From Clostridia bacterium (GTDB lineage Bacteria > Bacillota > Clostridia > Christensenellales > Aristaeellaceae), in contig JAFUXH010000047.1 of NCBI GenBank assembly GCA_017470945.1, forward strand, positions 1-52,313: DNA of 52,313 nucleotides. The letters run 5' to 3'. The notes beneath the pieces were generated by a model that made no database searches, was not told the origin of the DNA, and saw nothing but the letters and a program-made list of their open reading frames with translations. Shown here piece by piece: positions 17,850-27,414 of this stretch (position 1 is the first letter of the stretch; each line of letters begins with the position of its first letter). The position numbers and the translations under genes are program-made.

Positions 17850-20072
17850 GTGTACGCGGAAATCATCGTGGATATCGCATCCGAGCAGGTGGACCGCGTA
17901 TTCACTTACCGGGTGCCCCAGGGGATGGAATTGGCCCCCGGCACACGGGTGCAGGTGCCCTTCGGCCCCCGAATGAAGGAAGGCTTCGTGATCCGGTTAA
18001 AGGAGCGGGCCGATTTTGACGAAAGCAGGATCAAAAACGTGGCGGCCAGGCTGGAAGCCTACCCCGCCCTGCTGCCTCCCCTGATGGCGCTGGCGGAGGA
18101 AATCCGGCAAAAGGCCCACTGCCCGCTGTGCGAGGCGCTGCGGCTGATGATCCCAGCGGAAATGCGGGGTGGCCGGATCAAGGTGAAAACCGAGCCCTAC
18201 GCCCGTCTGCTGATCCCACCGGATCGGATCGACGAGGCCATTCAGGCCCAGAAAAGATCCAAAAAGCGGCAGCTGCTGATCACGCTCCTGTCCGACGGGC
18301 AGGCCCATCCCTTAGAGGAATTGCGGGGCATGATCCGGGACGTGCGGGAGCCGCTGAATTACCTGGTGGAAAAAGAAATGGCGGAGGTGTTTGACAAAGA
18401 AGCCCTCCGCTCGCCTTATTATGGCCGGGTGGACGCGCCGCCCGACCCCGCGCTGACCGACGAACAGCGGGAAGCGCTGAGCGAATTGATCCCCGCCCTG
18501 CAGCGCCCGGAAAAACCCTTCCTTCTGCACGGGGTCACCGGCTCCGGCAAAACGGAGGTGTATATCCGTTTGGTGCGGGAAGCGCTGAAAATGGGCAAGG
18601 GGGCCATCATCCTGGTGCCGGAAATCGTGCTGACGCCCCAGATGATCACCTGGTTCCATTCCCGCTTCGGCAACGCCATGGCGGTGCTGCATTCCAGGCT
18701 GTCCGCCGGGGAACGGTTTGACGAGTGGCGGCGCATCCGATTGGGGGATGCCCGCATCGTCATCGGCGCGCGGTCGGCAGTGTTTGCCCCGGTGGAGAAT
18801 TTGGGGGCCATCATCGTGGATGAGGAGCACGAGCAAACCTACCTTTCCGACCGCTTCCCCCAGTACGACGCCCGGGAAATCGCCGCATCCCGGGGAAAAA
18901 GGGAGGGGGCGGTGGTGCTTTTATCCAGCGCCACCCCCAGCGTGTATTCCTACGCCATGGCCCGCCGGGGAGATTATATGCTCATCGAAATGCCCCATCG
19001 GGTGCTGAACCGCCCGCTGCCCCGGGTGCATGTGGTGGATATGCGGGAGGAACTGCGCCTGGGCAACCACGGCATGTTTTCCAATCTGCTGCAGCAGAAG
19101 CTGGACGACTGCATCGCCCGCGGCCAGCAGGCCATGCTGTTCATCAACCGGCGGGGGTACGCCAGCTCGGTCAATTGCCGCAAGTGCGGGGAAACCATCA
19201 AATGCAGCCGGTGCGACGTATCGCTGACCTATCACAGCTTTGATCACACCCTGCGCTGCCATTATTGCGGGGGCATCCAGCCCATGCCCAAGACGTGCCC
19301 CGCCTGCGGCAGCCCCTACATCCGCCCCATGGGCATCGGTACCCAGAAGGTGGAGGAGGAGCTGAACAAGCGCTTCCCCGGCGCGGGGGTGATCCGCATG
19401 GATATGGATACCACCGCCGGGAAAAACGCCCATTTCGAATTGGTGGATCGCTTCCGGGCCGGCCAGGCCCAGATCCTGCTGGGCACGCAGATGATCGCCA
19501 AGGGGCTGGATTTTCCCCAGGTGACGCTGGTGGGCGCGGTGATGGCCGATATGACGCTGAATTTTCCCGATTACCGGGCGGCGGAGCGGACCTTCCAGCT
19601 GCTTGTGCAGGTGGCGGGCCGGGCGGGCCGGGGGGAAAAGCCCGGCGAAGTGGTGATCCAAACCTACCAGCCCGATCATTACGCCATCGCCGGGGCGGCG
19701 GCCCAGGATTACCGGGCCTTCTTCACCCGGGAGTTCGACCGGCGGAAGGCCGATCTGTACCCGCCCTTTACGATGATGGCCCGTTTTTTGTGCGAGGCCA
19801 GGGAATTGAGCGTGGCCCTTTCCGTGGCGGAAAGCATCAAAAACCAGGTGCTGAAGGAATTCGGCGATACCGCCCTGTTCCGGCGCATTTTCTTTATCCG
19901 GGCCGACGAGGCGCCCATCAACCGCATCCAGGACCGCGCCCGGGCCCATGTGCTGATGAAATTATTGAACCACCCGGATACCGACGTTCTGCTGGCCCGT
20001 TTTCAGGAACTGGCGGGCGGGGAATACCCGGCCCGGGTGCAGCTGGAAATCAATCCGGCGTCGCTTGCATAG
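17850..20072 (+). CDS. priA: Primosomal replication helicase PriA
   Basis: A 740-residue 3'-5' helicase for replication restart. The N-terminal DNA-binding domain (YAEIIVDIASEQVDRVFTY) is followed by Walker A GVTGSGKTEVY, the DEEH box IIVDEEHEQTY, and paired zinc sites (CRKCGETIKCSRC, CHYCGG, CPACGS). Helicase motif VAGRAGRGEKPGEVVIQTY lies near the C-terminus. The GTG at 17850 is preferred because GAGGAGGAG lies just upstream and the family N-terminus starts there; further upstream the frame lies inside coaBC. Confidence 0.97.
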   Translation: MYAEIIVDIASEQVDRVFTYRVPQGMELAPGTRVQVPFGPRMKEGFVIRLKERADFDESRIKNVAARLEAYPALLPPLMALAEEIRQKAHCPLCEALRLMIPAEMRGGRIKVKTEPYARLLIPPDRIDEAIQAQKRSKKRQLLITLLSDGQAHPLEELRGMIRDVREPLNYLVEKEMAEVFDKEALRSPYYGRVDAPPDPALTDEQREALSELIPALQRPEKPFLLHGVTGSGKTEVYIRLVREALKMGKGAIILVPEIVLTPQMITWFHSRFGNAMAVLHSRLSAGERFDEWRRIRLGDARIVIGARSAVFAPVENLGAIIVDEEHEQTYLSDRFPQYDAREIAASRGKREGAVVLLSSATPSVYSYAMARRGDYMLIEMPHRVLNRPLPRVHVVDMREELRLGNHGMFSNLLQQKLDDCIARGQQAMLFINRRGYASSVNCRKCGETIKCSRCDVSLTYHSFDHTLRCHYCGGIQPMPKTCPACGSPYIRPMGIGTQKVEEELNKRFPGAGVIRMDMDTTAGKNAHFELVDRFRAGQAQILLGTQMIAKGLDFPQVTLVGAVMADMTLNFPDYRAAERTFQLLVQVAGRAGRGEKPGEVVIQTYQPDHYAIAGAAAQDYRAFFTREFDRRKADLYPPFTMMARFLCEARELSVALSVAESIKNQVLKEFGDTALFRRIFFIRADEAPINRIQDRARAHVLMKLLNHPDTDVLLARFQELAGGEYPARVQLEINPASLA

Positions 20073-20084
20073 GAGGGAGAAGCT

Positions 20085-20567
20085 ATGGTCAGAAACATTT
20101 TGAAATTGGGGGATGAAACCCTGCGGAAAATCAGCAAGCCCATGGCGAAATTTGATCTTCGGCTGTGGCTGCTGTTGCGGGATATGGCCGATACCATGTA
20201 CAAGGCGGACGGCGTGGGCCTGGCCGCCCCCCAGGTGGGCATTTTGCGCCGGGTGGTGGTGATCGACGTGGGGGATGATCACGGCCTGATCGAGCTGGTG
20301 AACCCCGAAATCATTGCCACTGAAGGCGAGCAGGCGGGCAGCGAGGGGTGCCTCAGCGTGCCGGGCCGGCGGGGTTACGTGGTGCGGCCGCAGAAGGTGA
20401 CCGTCCGCGCCCAGGACAGGAAGGGCAAGTTTTTTGAAATCACGGGGGAGGACCTGCTGGCCCGGGCCCTGTGCCACGAAATCGACCATCTGGACGGCAT
20501 CGTGTACGTGGATAAAATGGATCACGAAATTTTCGACGACGAAGAAGAAAACAGGGAGGAATCCTGA
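20085..20567 (+). CDS. def: Peptide deformylase
   Basis: A 160-residue metalloenzyme that removes the N-terminal formyl group from new proteins. All three motifs are intact: [18 protein letters not shown] and HEIDHLDG (metal-binding Cys and two His). Its stop overlaps the fmt start by one base (TGATG), coupling the enzyme that removes formyl groups to the one that adds them. Confidence 0.98.
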   Translation: MVRNILKLGDETLRKISKPMAKFDLRLWLLLRDMADTMYKADGVGLAAPQVGILRRVVVIDVGDDHGLIELVNPEIIATEGEQAGSEGCLSVPGRRGYVVRPQKVTVRAQDRKGKFFEITGEDLLARALCHEIDHLDGIVYVDKMDHEIFDDEEENREES

Positions 20568-21520
20568 TGCGGGTGGTCTTTTTGGGCACGCCCGAATTCG
20601 GCGTGCCGTCGCTGAAGGCGCTGGTGGAGGTGGGCTACGAGGTGGTCGGGGTGTTTACCCAGCCCGATAAGCCCAAGGGCCGGGGCAACAAAATGCTGCC
20701 CAGCCCCGTGAAGCAGTGCGCCGCCGCCTACGGTATTCCCGTTTTCCAGCCGGTAAAGATCCGGGTGGACGGCATCGAGGATCTGCGGGCGCTGAAGCCC
20801 GATCTGTGCGTCACCGCCGCCTTTGGGCAGATCCTGTCCCAGGAGGTATTGGATATCCCGACGATCGGCACCGTCAACGTGCATTCGTCGCTCTTGCCCA
20901 AATACCGGGGCTCCGCCCCTATCAATTGGGCGATCATCGAGGGAGAAACCGTCACCGGCGTCACCACCATGATGACCAACAAGGGGCTGGATACCGGGGA
21001 TATCCTGCTGCAAAAAGCCGTCGATATCCTGCCGGGGGAAACGGCGGAGGAATTGACCGCCCGTTTGGCCCCCATCGGGGCGGAATTGCTGATCGAAACC
21101 ATCCGCCGTTTGGCGGCGGGGGATTGCCCGCGCCGGCTGCAGAACGAGGAGGAGGCCAGCTATTTCCCCATGCTGAAAAAAGAAATGGGGGAAATCGACT
21201 GGCGTTTGCCTGCCCGTCAGATCGTGTGCCTGGCGCGGGGGCTGACCCCCTGGCCCGGCGCGTGCCTGACCTGGGGAAACGGCGAAGTGATCAAGGTGTG
21301 GCAGGCGGAGGAAGCCGATAACCCGGATCACGCGGCCCCGGGCCGCATCCTGGTCGCCGATGGAAAGCAAGGCCTGATCATCGCCGCCGGCGTCGGGGCC
21401 GTGCGGGTGGTTGAATTGCAGGCCCAGGGCGGCAAGCGCATGAACGCCAAGGATTATTTGCGGGGCCATCCCGTGGCCTTCACCCACTGCACTGTGACGG
21501 AGGAAGAGAATCATGACTAA
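20567..21520 (+). CDS. fmt: Methionyl-tRNA formyltransferase
   Basis: A 317-residue enzyme that formylates initiator Met-tRNA using 10-formyl-THF. Motifs: FLGTPEFGVPSLKAL at the start, the formyl-THF/catalytic region NVHSSLLPKYRGSAPINWAI, and a C-terminal tRNA-binding domain (~205-317). An AGGGAGGA site precedes the ATG. It overlaps def by 1 bp and rsmB by 8 bp. Confidence 0.97.
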   Translation: MRVVFLGTPEFGVPSLKALVEVGYEVVGVFTQPDKPKGRGNKMLPSPVKQCAAAYGIPVFQPVKIRVDGIEDLRALKPDLCVTAAFGQILSQEVLDIPTIGTVNVHSSLLPKYRGSAPINWAIIEGETVTGVTTMMTNKGLDTGDILLQKAVDILPGETAEELTARLAPIGAELLIETIRRLAAGDCPRRLQNEEEASYFPMLKKEMGEIDWRLPARQIVCLARGLTPWPGACLTWGNGEVIKVWQAEEADNPDHAAPGRILVADGKQGLIIAAGVGAVRVVELQAQGGKRMNAKDYLRGHPVAFTHCTVTEEENHD

Positions 21521-23084
21521 AGACGGCGCACGGCAAGGCGGGAAGCCCCCTTACGCGGCCCGGGAAGGCCGGCCCTTCCGGCAGGAAAAGAAGGCGGAGG
21601 ACCGCCGCGGCGCTCGCCCGCCCCGGACGGACGGTAAGCGTCCGGATGGAAGCCGGCCGGCAGGCAAAGGGCCGTATCACCGCCCGCGCATGGAAAAACC
21701 CATCCAGCGCGGGATGGCCAAGCCTGCCCCTCGGGATCCCAACGCCCCCAGCAGCCTGAGCCGCCGGGTGGCGCTGGATATATTTGAGGATGTGATCCGC
21801 AAGGACGCTTACGCCTCCCTGTCCCTGGACGAGCGGCTGCGCAGCGTCAATTTGTCCCAGCTGGACAAGCGCTTCTGCGCCAGCATCGTATACCGCACGC
21901 TGGAAAACCTGATCCGCATCGATTACGCCCTGAGCTTTTTCCTCAAGGACGCCGACGCGCTGGAGCCCAAGGTGCGGGATATCCTGCGCATCAGCGCCTG
22001 CCAATTGCTGTTTCACGACAGGATCCCCGATAACGCCATCGTGGATGAAGCGGTGAAGCTGACGCGGGGCGCGGGGCTGGAGGGCCTGACCGGCCTGACC
22101 AACGCGGTGCTGCGCAATATGATCCGGGGGAAGGATGAAATCAAGTGGCCGGATCCCAACGAAGGCCCGCAGGCGCTATCGATCCTGTATTCGGTGCCGC
22201 TGTGGCTGGCCAATAAGCTGACCGAGGCCTACGGCCCGGATATGGCCCGAGAAATCTGCGCCTATCGCAGCGAAAGCCATTATACGGTGATCCGCCCCAC
22301 CCTGACCCGGTATACCGACGAAGCGTTTGAAGCGCTGCTGCAGAAGAAGGTGTGGGAATCGGAAAAGGGCGTGGTGGCCCACGCCTACCGGGTGCGCATG
22401 GCCTCGGATATCGGCAGGGACGCCGATTACCTGGCGGGCAATTTCTCCATCCAAGGGGAAAGCAGCATGCTGGCGGCCCAGGCCGTGGATGTGAAGCGGG
22501 GCAGCCAGGTGCTGGATTGCTGCGCCGCCCCCGGCGGGAAAACCGCCTACCTGGCGGAGCAAATGCGGGGCACCGGCCGGGTGTACGCCTGGGATGTGCA
22601 CGAGCATCGGGTCAAGCTGATCCAGGCCCAGGCCCGGCGCCTGAAGCTGGATAATATCCGCCCGGCGGTGCGGGACGCCTCCGTTTTGAAGGACGATTTG
22701 GCGGGCATGATGGACGCCGTGCTGCTGGACGCCCCCTGCTCCGGCCTGGGCGTGATGGATAACAAGCCCGATATCAAGATCCGGGCCACGGAGGAAGGGC
22801 TGCGGGAATTGACCGCCCTGCAGGAAAAATTGCTGAATACCTGCTGCCAGTATGTGAAAAAAGGCGGCACCTTGGTATATTCCACCTGCAGCATGCTGCC
22901 GGAAGAGAATAAGGATCAGGTGAAGCGCTTCCTGGAAAGCCACCCCGATTTTGCGATTGATCCGCTGCCGGACGGCGTGGGGGAAGCTTTCCAACGCGCC
23001 TATACGGACTGCGGCCTTCAATTGCTGCCCCATCGGGATGGGGTGGAGGGCTTCTTTATCGCGCGGATGCGCAGGGTGAAATAA
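21513..23084 (+). CDS. rsmB: 16S rRNA (cytosine-967-C5)-methyltransferase
   Basis: A 523-residue protein of the RsmB/Sun family. The NusB-like domain (~75-215) is followed by a Rossmann methyltransferase with SAM motif VLDCCAAPGGKTAYLAEQM, catalytic LDAPCSGLGVM and STCSMLPEEN (both catalytic Cys present). The odd feature is an extra N-terminal segment of about 70 residues rich in Arg, Gly, Pro and Lys, probably disordered and RNA-binding, which makes the protein longer than usual. The start overlaps fmt by 8 bp. Confidence 0.95.
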   Translation: MTKDGARQGGKPPYAAREGRPFRQEKKAEDRRGARPPRTDGKRPDGSRPAGKGPYHRPRMEKPIQRGMAKPAPRDPNAPSSLSRRVALDIFEDVIRKDAYASLSLDERLRSVNLSQLDKRFCASIVYRTLENLIRIDYALSFFLKDADALEPKVRDILRISACQLLFHDRIPDNAIVDEAVKLTRGAGLEGLTGLTNAVLRNMIRGKDEIKWPDPNEGPQALSILYSVPLWLANKLTEAYGPDMAREICAYRSESHYTVIRPTLTRYTDEAFEALLQKKVWESEKGVVAHAYRVRMASDIGRDADYLAGNFSIQGESSMLAAQAVDVKRGSQVLDCCAAPGGKTAYLAEQMRGTGRVYAWDVHEHRVKLIQAQARRLKLDNIRPAVRDASVLKDDLAGMMDAVLLDAPCSGLGVMDNKPDIKIRATEEGLRELTALQEKLLNTCCQYVKKGGTLVYSTCSMLPEENKDQVKRFLESHPDFAIDPLPDGVGEAFQRAYTDCGLQLLPHRDGVEGFFIARMRRVK

Positions 23085-23085
23085 G

Positions 23086-24120
23086 ATGCTGGAATGGATG
23101 GGGATGTACCCCGACGAATTGAAGCAGGCCCTTGCCGACATGGGGGAAAAGCCCTTCCGGGCCGGGCAGTTGTTTTCCTGGCTGCATCGGGGGGCGTGCT
23201 TTTCCGATATGACCAACCTGCCGCTGAACTTGCGGGAGAAGCTGGCCGACCGGGGCGTGGATCAGCCGGTGGAGGTGCGGGATATCCGGGTGTCCCAACT
23301 GGATGGCACCCGGAAATTCCTGTTCGCCCTGCGGGACGGCAATTGCGTGGAAGGGGTGCTGATGCGCTACCACTATGGGGCCACGCTGTGCATTTCCACC
23401 CAGGTGGGCTGCAAAATGGGCTGCCGTTTCTGTGCCAGCACCCTGGATGGCTGCGTCAGGAACCTGACCGCGGCGGAAATGCTGGGCCAGGTGCAGTGCG
23501 CCAACCGGCTGCTGGATGGCGAAAGGGTGCACAACATCGTGCTGATGGGCAGCGGCGAACCCATGGATAATTACGATCAGGTGGTGCGGTTTCTTCGGCT
23601 GGTTTCCCATCCGGATGGGCTGAATATCGGGCTGCGCCACATTTCGGTGAGCACCTGCGGCCTGGTGCCCCAGATGCGCGCCTTTGCCCAGGAGGGGCTG
23701 CCGGTCACCCTGTCGCTTTCCCTCCACGCGCCAAACGACGGGATCCGGCGGCAGATCATGCCCATCGCCAACCGCTACACCATCGACGAAACGCTGGACG
23801 CCTGCCGCTATTACATCGAAAAAACGGGCCGGCGTGTGGTGCTGGAATACGCGCTGATCGATGGGGTGAACGCCGATCCCGCCTGCGCCGACGAATTGGC
23901 CAAGCGCCTGCGGGGCATGCAGTGCCATGTGAACCTGATCCCTTTGAACACGGTGAAGGAAAGAAATCTGTACGGCGTGCAGGAGAGCCAGGTGCGCGCG
24001 TTTTTGACCGCCCTGGAGAATCGGCATATATCCGCCACCCGCCGCCGGGAAATGGGCGATGATATCGAAGGGGCATGCGGCCAGCTGAGAAAAAAAGTGA
24101 TGCAGGAGGAACGGGCATGA
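23086..24120 (+). CDS. rlmN: 23S rRNA/tRNA adenine-C2 methyltransferase
   Basis: A 344-residue radical-SAM enzyme that methylates A2503 of 23S rRNA. The N-terminal domain has FRAGQLFSWLH; the [4Fe-4S] motif is GCKMGCRFCAS; SGEPMDNYD and SVSTCGLVPQM follow. The late Cys needed for the methyl intermediate is probably that in DIEGACGQLR near the end. It begins one base after rsmB and overlaps prpC by 4 bp. Confidence 0.96.
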   Translation: MLEWMGMYPDELKQALADMGEKPFRAGQLFSWLHRGACFSDMTNLPLNLREKLADRGVDQPVEVRDIRVSQLDGTRKFLFALRDGNCVEGVLMRYHYGATLCISTQVGCKMGCRFCASTLDGCVRNLTAAEMLGQVQCANRLLDGERVHNIVLMGSGEPMDNYDQVVRFLRLVSHPDGLNIGLRHISVSTCGLVPQMRAFAQEGLPVTLSLSLHAPNDGIRRQIMPIANRYTIDETLDACRYYIEKTGRRVVLEYALIDGVNADPACADELAKRLRGMQCHVNLIPLNTVKERNLYGVQESQVRAFLTALENRHISATRRREMGDDIEGACGQLRKKVMQEERA

Positions 24121-24824
24121 AGGTAGCATCCAGGACCCACGTGGGCAACGTGCGCCCCTCCAATCAGGACGCGCTGCTGATCCTGCCGGGGAAATACGGC
24201 TTGTACGGCGTGGCCGACGGCATGGGCGGCCACAAGGCCGGCGACGTGGCTAGCCAAATGGCGGTGGTGCTTTTGGCCCGGGTGCTGGAGGGGGTACGCC
24301 CCCGGGAGGACCTGCTGCGGGGCGGCATCGAGGAGGTCAACCAGGCCATTTTTGAAGAGCAGAAAAAGGATGAGGCCCTCAGCGGCATGGGCACCACCCT
24401 GACCGTGATCTGGGAGGATGAGAACCGGGTGCTGCTGGGCCACGTGGGCGACAGCAGGGCTTATTTGCTGCGGGATGGGGTGATCCGGCAAATCAGCGTG
24501 GATCATTCCATGGTGGGGGAAATGCTGCGGGACGGTCTGATCACTCCGGAGCAGGCCCTGCGCCATCCCTACCGCAATGTGATCACCCGGGCCCTGGGGG
24601 CCGCGGGGGACGTGGAAGTGGATATCACGGTGCTCAACAAGCAGGCGGGGGATCAGTATCTGATCTGCTCCGACGGCTTGTCGGAATACGTGATGCCGCA
24701 GCAGATGGCCGACGTGATGACGGCCCTGCCCCTGGAGGAGGCGGCTGATACGTTTTTGCGCCTGGCCCTGGAGGGCGGCGGCCGGGATAACATTTCCGTA
24801 GTGTTGGCGGAGGTGACGGCATGA
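24117..24824 (+). CDS. prpC: PP2C-type protein phosphatase PrpC/Stp
   Basis: A 235-residue Mn-dependent Ser/Thr phosphatase opposing the PASTA kinase encoded next. PP2C motifs: RTHVGNVRPSNQDALL, VADGMGGHKAGDVAS, GHVGDSRAYLLRDG and CSDGLSEYV supply the metal-binding Asp residues. ATG at 24117 overlaps the rlmN stop (ATGA), and the 3' end overlaps prkC in the same way, so the pair should be translated in step. Confidence 0.96.
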   Translation: MKVASRTHVGNVRPSNQDALLILPGKYGLYGVADGMGGHKAGDVASQMAVVLLARVLEGVRPREDLLRGGIEEVNQAIFEEQKKDEALSGMGTTLTVIWEDENRVLLGHVGDSRAYLLRDGVIRQISVDHSMVGEMLRDGLITPEQALRHPYRNVITRALGAAGDVEVDITVLNKQAGDQYLICSDGLSEYVMPQQMADVMTALPLEEAADTFLRLALEGGGRDNISVVLAEVTA

Positions 24825-26530
24825 TCGGCAAAATGCTGGATAACCGCTACGAATTGGTGGAATTCGTAGGCAAGGGCGGCATGGCGCTGGTGTATCGGGC
24901 GGTGGATCACCGCACCGGCCATTCGGTAGCCGTCAAGATCCTGCGGCCGGAATTCAACCAGGACGCGGAATTCTCCAGCCGCTTCGAGCGGGAGGCCACC
25001 ACCGCCAGCAAAATGAGCCACCACAACATCGTCAATTTGCTGGATGTGGGCCAGGATGGGGATATCCGCTACCTGGTGATGGAATATGTGAAGGGGCAGA
25101 CGTTAAAGGAAGTGATCCGCCAAAAGGGCGCTCTGCCGCCCTCGGTGGCGGCGCAGATTGGCATCCGCATCCTGTCGGCGCTGCAGCATGCCCACAACAA
25201 CGGCATCATCCATCGGGATATCAAGCCCCAAAACGTGCTGGTGCACGCCGATGGGCACATCAAGGTGGCCGATTTCGGCATCGCACGGGTGGCAGGGGCC
25301 AACACCATCAGCTCCGAGGACAGCGTGATGGGCTCCGTGCACTATTTTTCGCCGGAGCAGGCCAAGAATGAAAGCGTCACCTTCGCCAGCGATTTATACA
25401 GCGTGGGCGTGTGCCTGTATGAAATGATGACGGGCCAGCCCCCCTTCGACGGGGAAACCCCCGTGGCGGTGGCGCTGCAGCATATCAACGCCAAGCCCCG
25501 GCCCATGAGCGAAATCAACCCCACCGTGCCCCCGGCCATGGAGCGGGTGGTGGAAAAGGCCATGGAAAAGCGGCCGGAAATGCGCTATCAAAGCGCCCTG
25601 GAAATGGCGCAGGATCTGCAGCGCGCCCTGCAGGAGCCGGACGGCACCTGGCTGGGCCGCCTGCCCGATAAGCAGCAAAGCCCCGTCGGCCCCGTGAAAT
25701 TCGGCAATACCACCACCCGGCAAAAGCCCATCCACTCCAAGAAGTGGCTGTGGACGCGGATCGGGATCATCGGCATGGGCGTGGCCATCGTGGCGGCGCT
25801 GGTGCTGGGCGGGGTGCTGATTTACGATCAGATCGTCAACGTGGTGGAGGCCCCCTACTGCCTGGATGAAACGGAGGCCGACGCCCTGAAGCTGATTTCC
25901 CGGGCGGGGTTGAAGGCGGAAATTTCCCGCTCCAGCGATCCCCTGCGTCCCGCCGGCACGGTGTCCCTGCAATCGCCGGAATACGGCACCTCCATGCGGA
26001 AAAATGAAACCGTGCTGCTCACCATCTCCACCGGGCCGGAGGAACAGCCCGTGCCCCGGGTGGCCGGCATGACGCTGGAAGCCGCCCGCACCGAATTGGA
26101 ACGCATGGGCTTTATCCTGTTGGCGCTGCCCGATCGATCCCTGTCCACCACGCCGTGGGATACGGTGCTGGCCCAATCCCCGGAGGAAGGGGAGATGCTG
26201 CCCAGCGGCAGCGTGGTGCAGGTGATCCTCAGCGGCGGCAGCGTGACGCTGCCAAACCTGGTGGGCCTGACGCGGCAGGAAGCGCTGCTGCAGATTCAGC
26301 AATTGCAGCTGAGCCTGAATGAAATCAGGAAGATCCCGGTGGGGGATGCCTCCCAGTTCGACCGGGTGGCCGCCCAGCAGTATTTCGATGGGAATTTCAA
26401 TCAGTACGCCCCGGGCGATCAGGCCATGCAGCAAACCCAGGTGATCCTGGGCATCTATGTGTCCGATCAGGAAGCGGAAGAAGAACCGATAGAAGAAACA
26501 GAAAGCGATGTGGAGGAAGAAGCTCCGTGA
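24821..26530 (+). CDS. prkC: PASTA-domain Ser/Thr protein kinase
   Basis: A 569-residue membrane kinase that senses muropeptides or lipid II and controls growth and wall synthesis. Kinase domain ~1-270: GKGGMALVYRA, VAVKIL (Lys), HRDIKPQNVL, DFGIAR and activation-loop region SVMGSVHYFSPEQA. One transmembrane helix at ~310-335 (IGIIGMGVAIVAALVLGGVL). The outside part has three PASTA-like repeats (~340-545) and ends in an acidic Glu-rich tail. It overlaps prpC by 4 bp and rsgA by 1 bp. Confidence 0.96.
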   Translation: MIGKMLDNRYELVEFVGKGGMALVYRAVDHRTGHSVAVKILRPEFNQDAEFSSRFEREATTASKMSHHNIVNLLDVGQDGDIRYLVMEYVKGQTLKEVIRQKGALPPSVAAQIGIRILSALQHAHNNGIIHRDIKPQNVLVHADGHIKVADFGIARVAGANTISSEDSVMGSVHYFSPEQAKNESVTFASDLYSVGVCLYEMMTGQPPFDGETPVAVALQHINAKPRPMSEINPTVPPAMERVVEKAMEKRPEMRYQSALEMAQDLQRALQEPDGTWLGRLPDKQQSPVGPVKFGNTTTRQKPIHSKKWLWTRIGIIGMGVAIVAALVLGGVLIYDQIVNVVEAPYCLDETEADALKLISRAGLKAEISRSSDPLRPAGTVSLQSPEYGTSMRKNETVLLTISTGPEEQPVPRVAGMTLEAARTELERMGFILLALPDRSLSTTPWDTVLAQSPEEGEMLPSGSVVQVILSGGSVTLPNLVGLTRQEALLQIQQLQLSLNEIRKIPVGDASQFDRVAAQQYFDGNFNQYAPGDQAMQQTQVILGIYVSDQEAEEEPIEETESDVEEEAP

Positions 26531-27414
26531 TGGAAGGGATCATCGTGCAGGGCCGGGGCGGGCTGTATACCGCCCGGGATCAGGCGGGGCAGGAATACGT
26601 GCTGCGGGCCAAGAAAAAATTTCGTCGGCAGGGTACCTCCCCCCTGGTGGGCGATCGGATCACCTTCACCCCCGGCGGCATCAGCGACGAGCACGGCTGG
26701 GTGGAGGAGATTCATCCCCGGGTCAGCCAGTGCCTGCGCCCGCCGGTGGCCAATGTGACGCTGCTGTGCATCATCGTGTCCCCCCAGCCCGCGCCGGATT
26801 GGCTGCTGGTGGATAAGCTGCTGATCTTCGCCCGGAAACAAAATTTGCGCCCCCTTTTGATCGTCAATAAAACCGACCTGGACGACCAGGGGCAAACAGC
26901 CCGGCAGGCGAAAAGCGCCTATGCCGGGGCGGAGATGGAGGTATTTTCCGTCAGCGCCGAGAAGCGGGAGGGGCTGGATGCTATCCGCGCCCGCCTGCGG
27001 GGGGAAACCTGCTGCTTTTCCGGCCAATCCGGGGTGGGGAAATCCACGCTGCTCAACGCCCTGTTCGGCCTTTCGCAGGAAACGGGGGATATCAGCCGGA
27101 AGATTTTGCGGGGCAAGAACACCACCCGTCACGCCCAGCTGTTTTCATTCGACGATGTGCAGGTGATCGACACGCCGGGGTTCAGCTTGCTGGAAATCGA
27201 TGAGGTGTTCGACCCTGTGCTGCTGCGGGAATACTACCCCGAATTCGCGGAATACGAAGGAATGTGCCGCTTTTCCCCCTGCTATCACGGCAGCGAGCCA
27301 GGATGCGCCGTGCTGCGCGCGGTGCAGGAGGGGAAGATTGCCCAGGACCGGGTGGAGCGGTATCATGTGCTTTTGGCGGATTGCCGCCAAAGATGGAGGG
27401 AACGCTATGATTGA
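26530..27414 (+). CDS. rsgA: Ribosome small-subunit GTPase RsgA
   Basis: A 294-residue circularly permuted GTPase of 30S maturation. An OB-fold N-terminus is followed by G4 NKTDL, G5 SAEK, then G1 GQSGVGKSTLLNAL and G3 DTPGF. The C-terminal zinc site is CRFSPCYHGSEPGCAV. Start: either GTG at 26527 or ATG at 26530; I choose the ATG, which forms a TGATG overlap with the prkC stop codon. It overlaps rpe by 8 bp. Confidence 0.96.
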   Translation: MEGIIVQGRGGLYTARDQAGQEYVLRAKKKFRRQGTSPLVGDRITFTPGGISDEHGWVEEIHPRVSQCLRPPVANVTLLCIIVSPQPAPDWLLVDKLLIFARKQNLRPLLIVNKTDLDDQGQTARQAKSAYAGAEMEVFSVSAEKREGLDAIRARLRGETCCFSGQSGVGKSTLLNALFGLSQETGDISRKILRGKNTTRHAQLFSFDDVQVIDTPGFSLLEIDEVFDPVLLREYYPEFAEYEGMCRFSPCYHGSEPGCAVLRAVQEGKIAQDRVERYHVLLADCRQRWRERYD

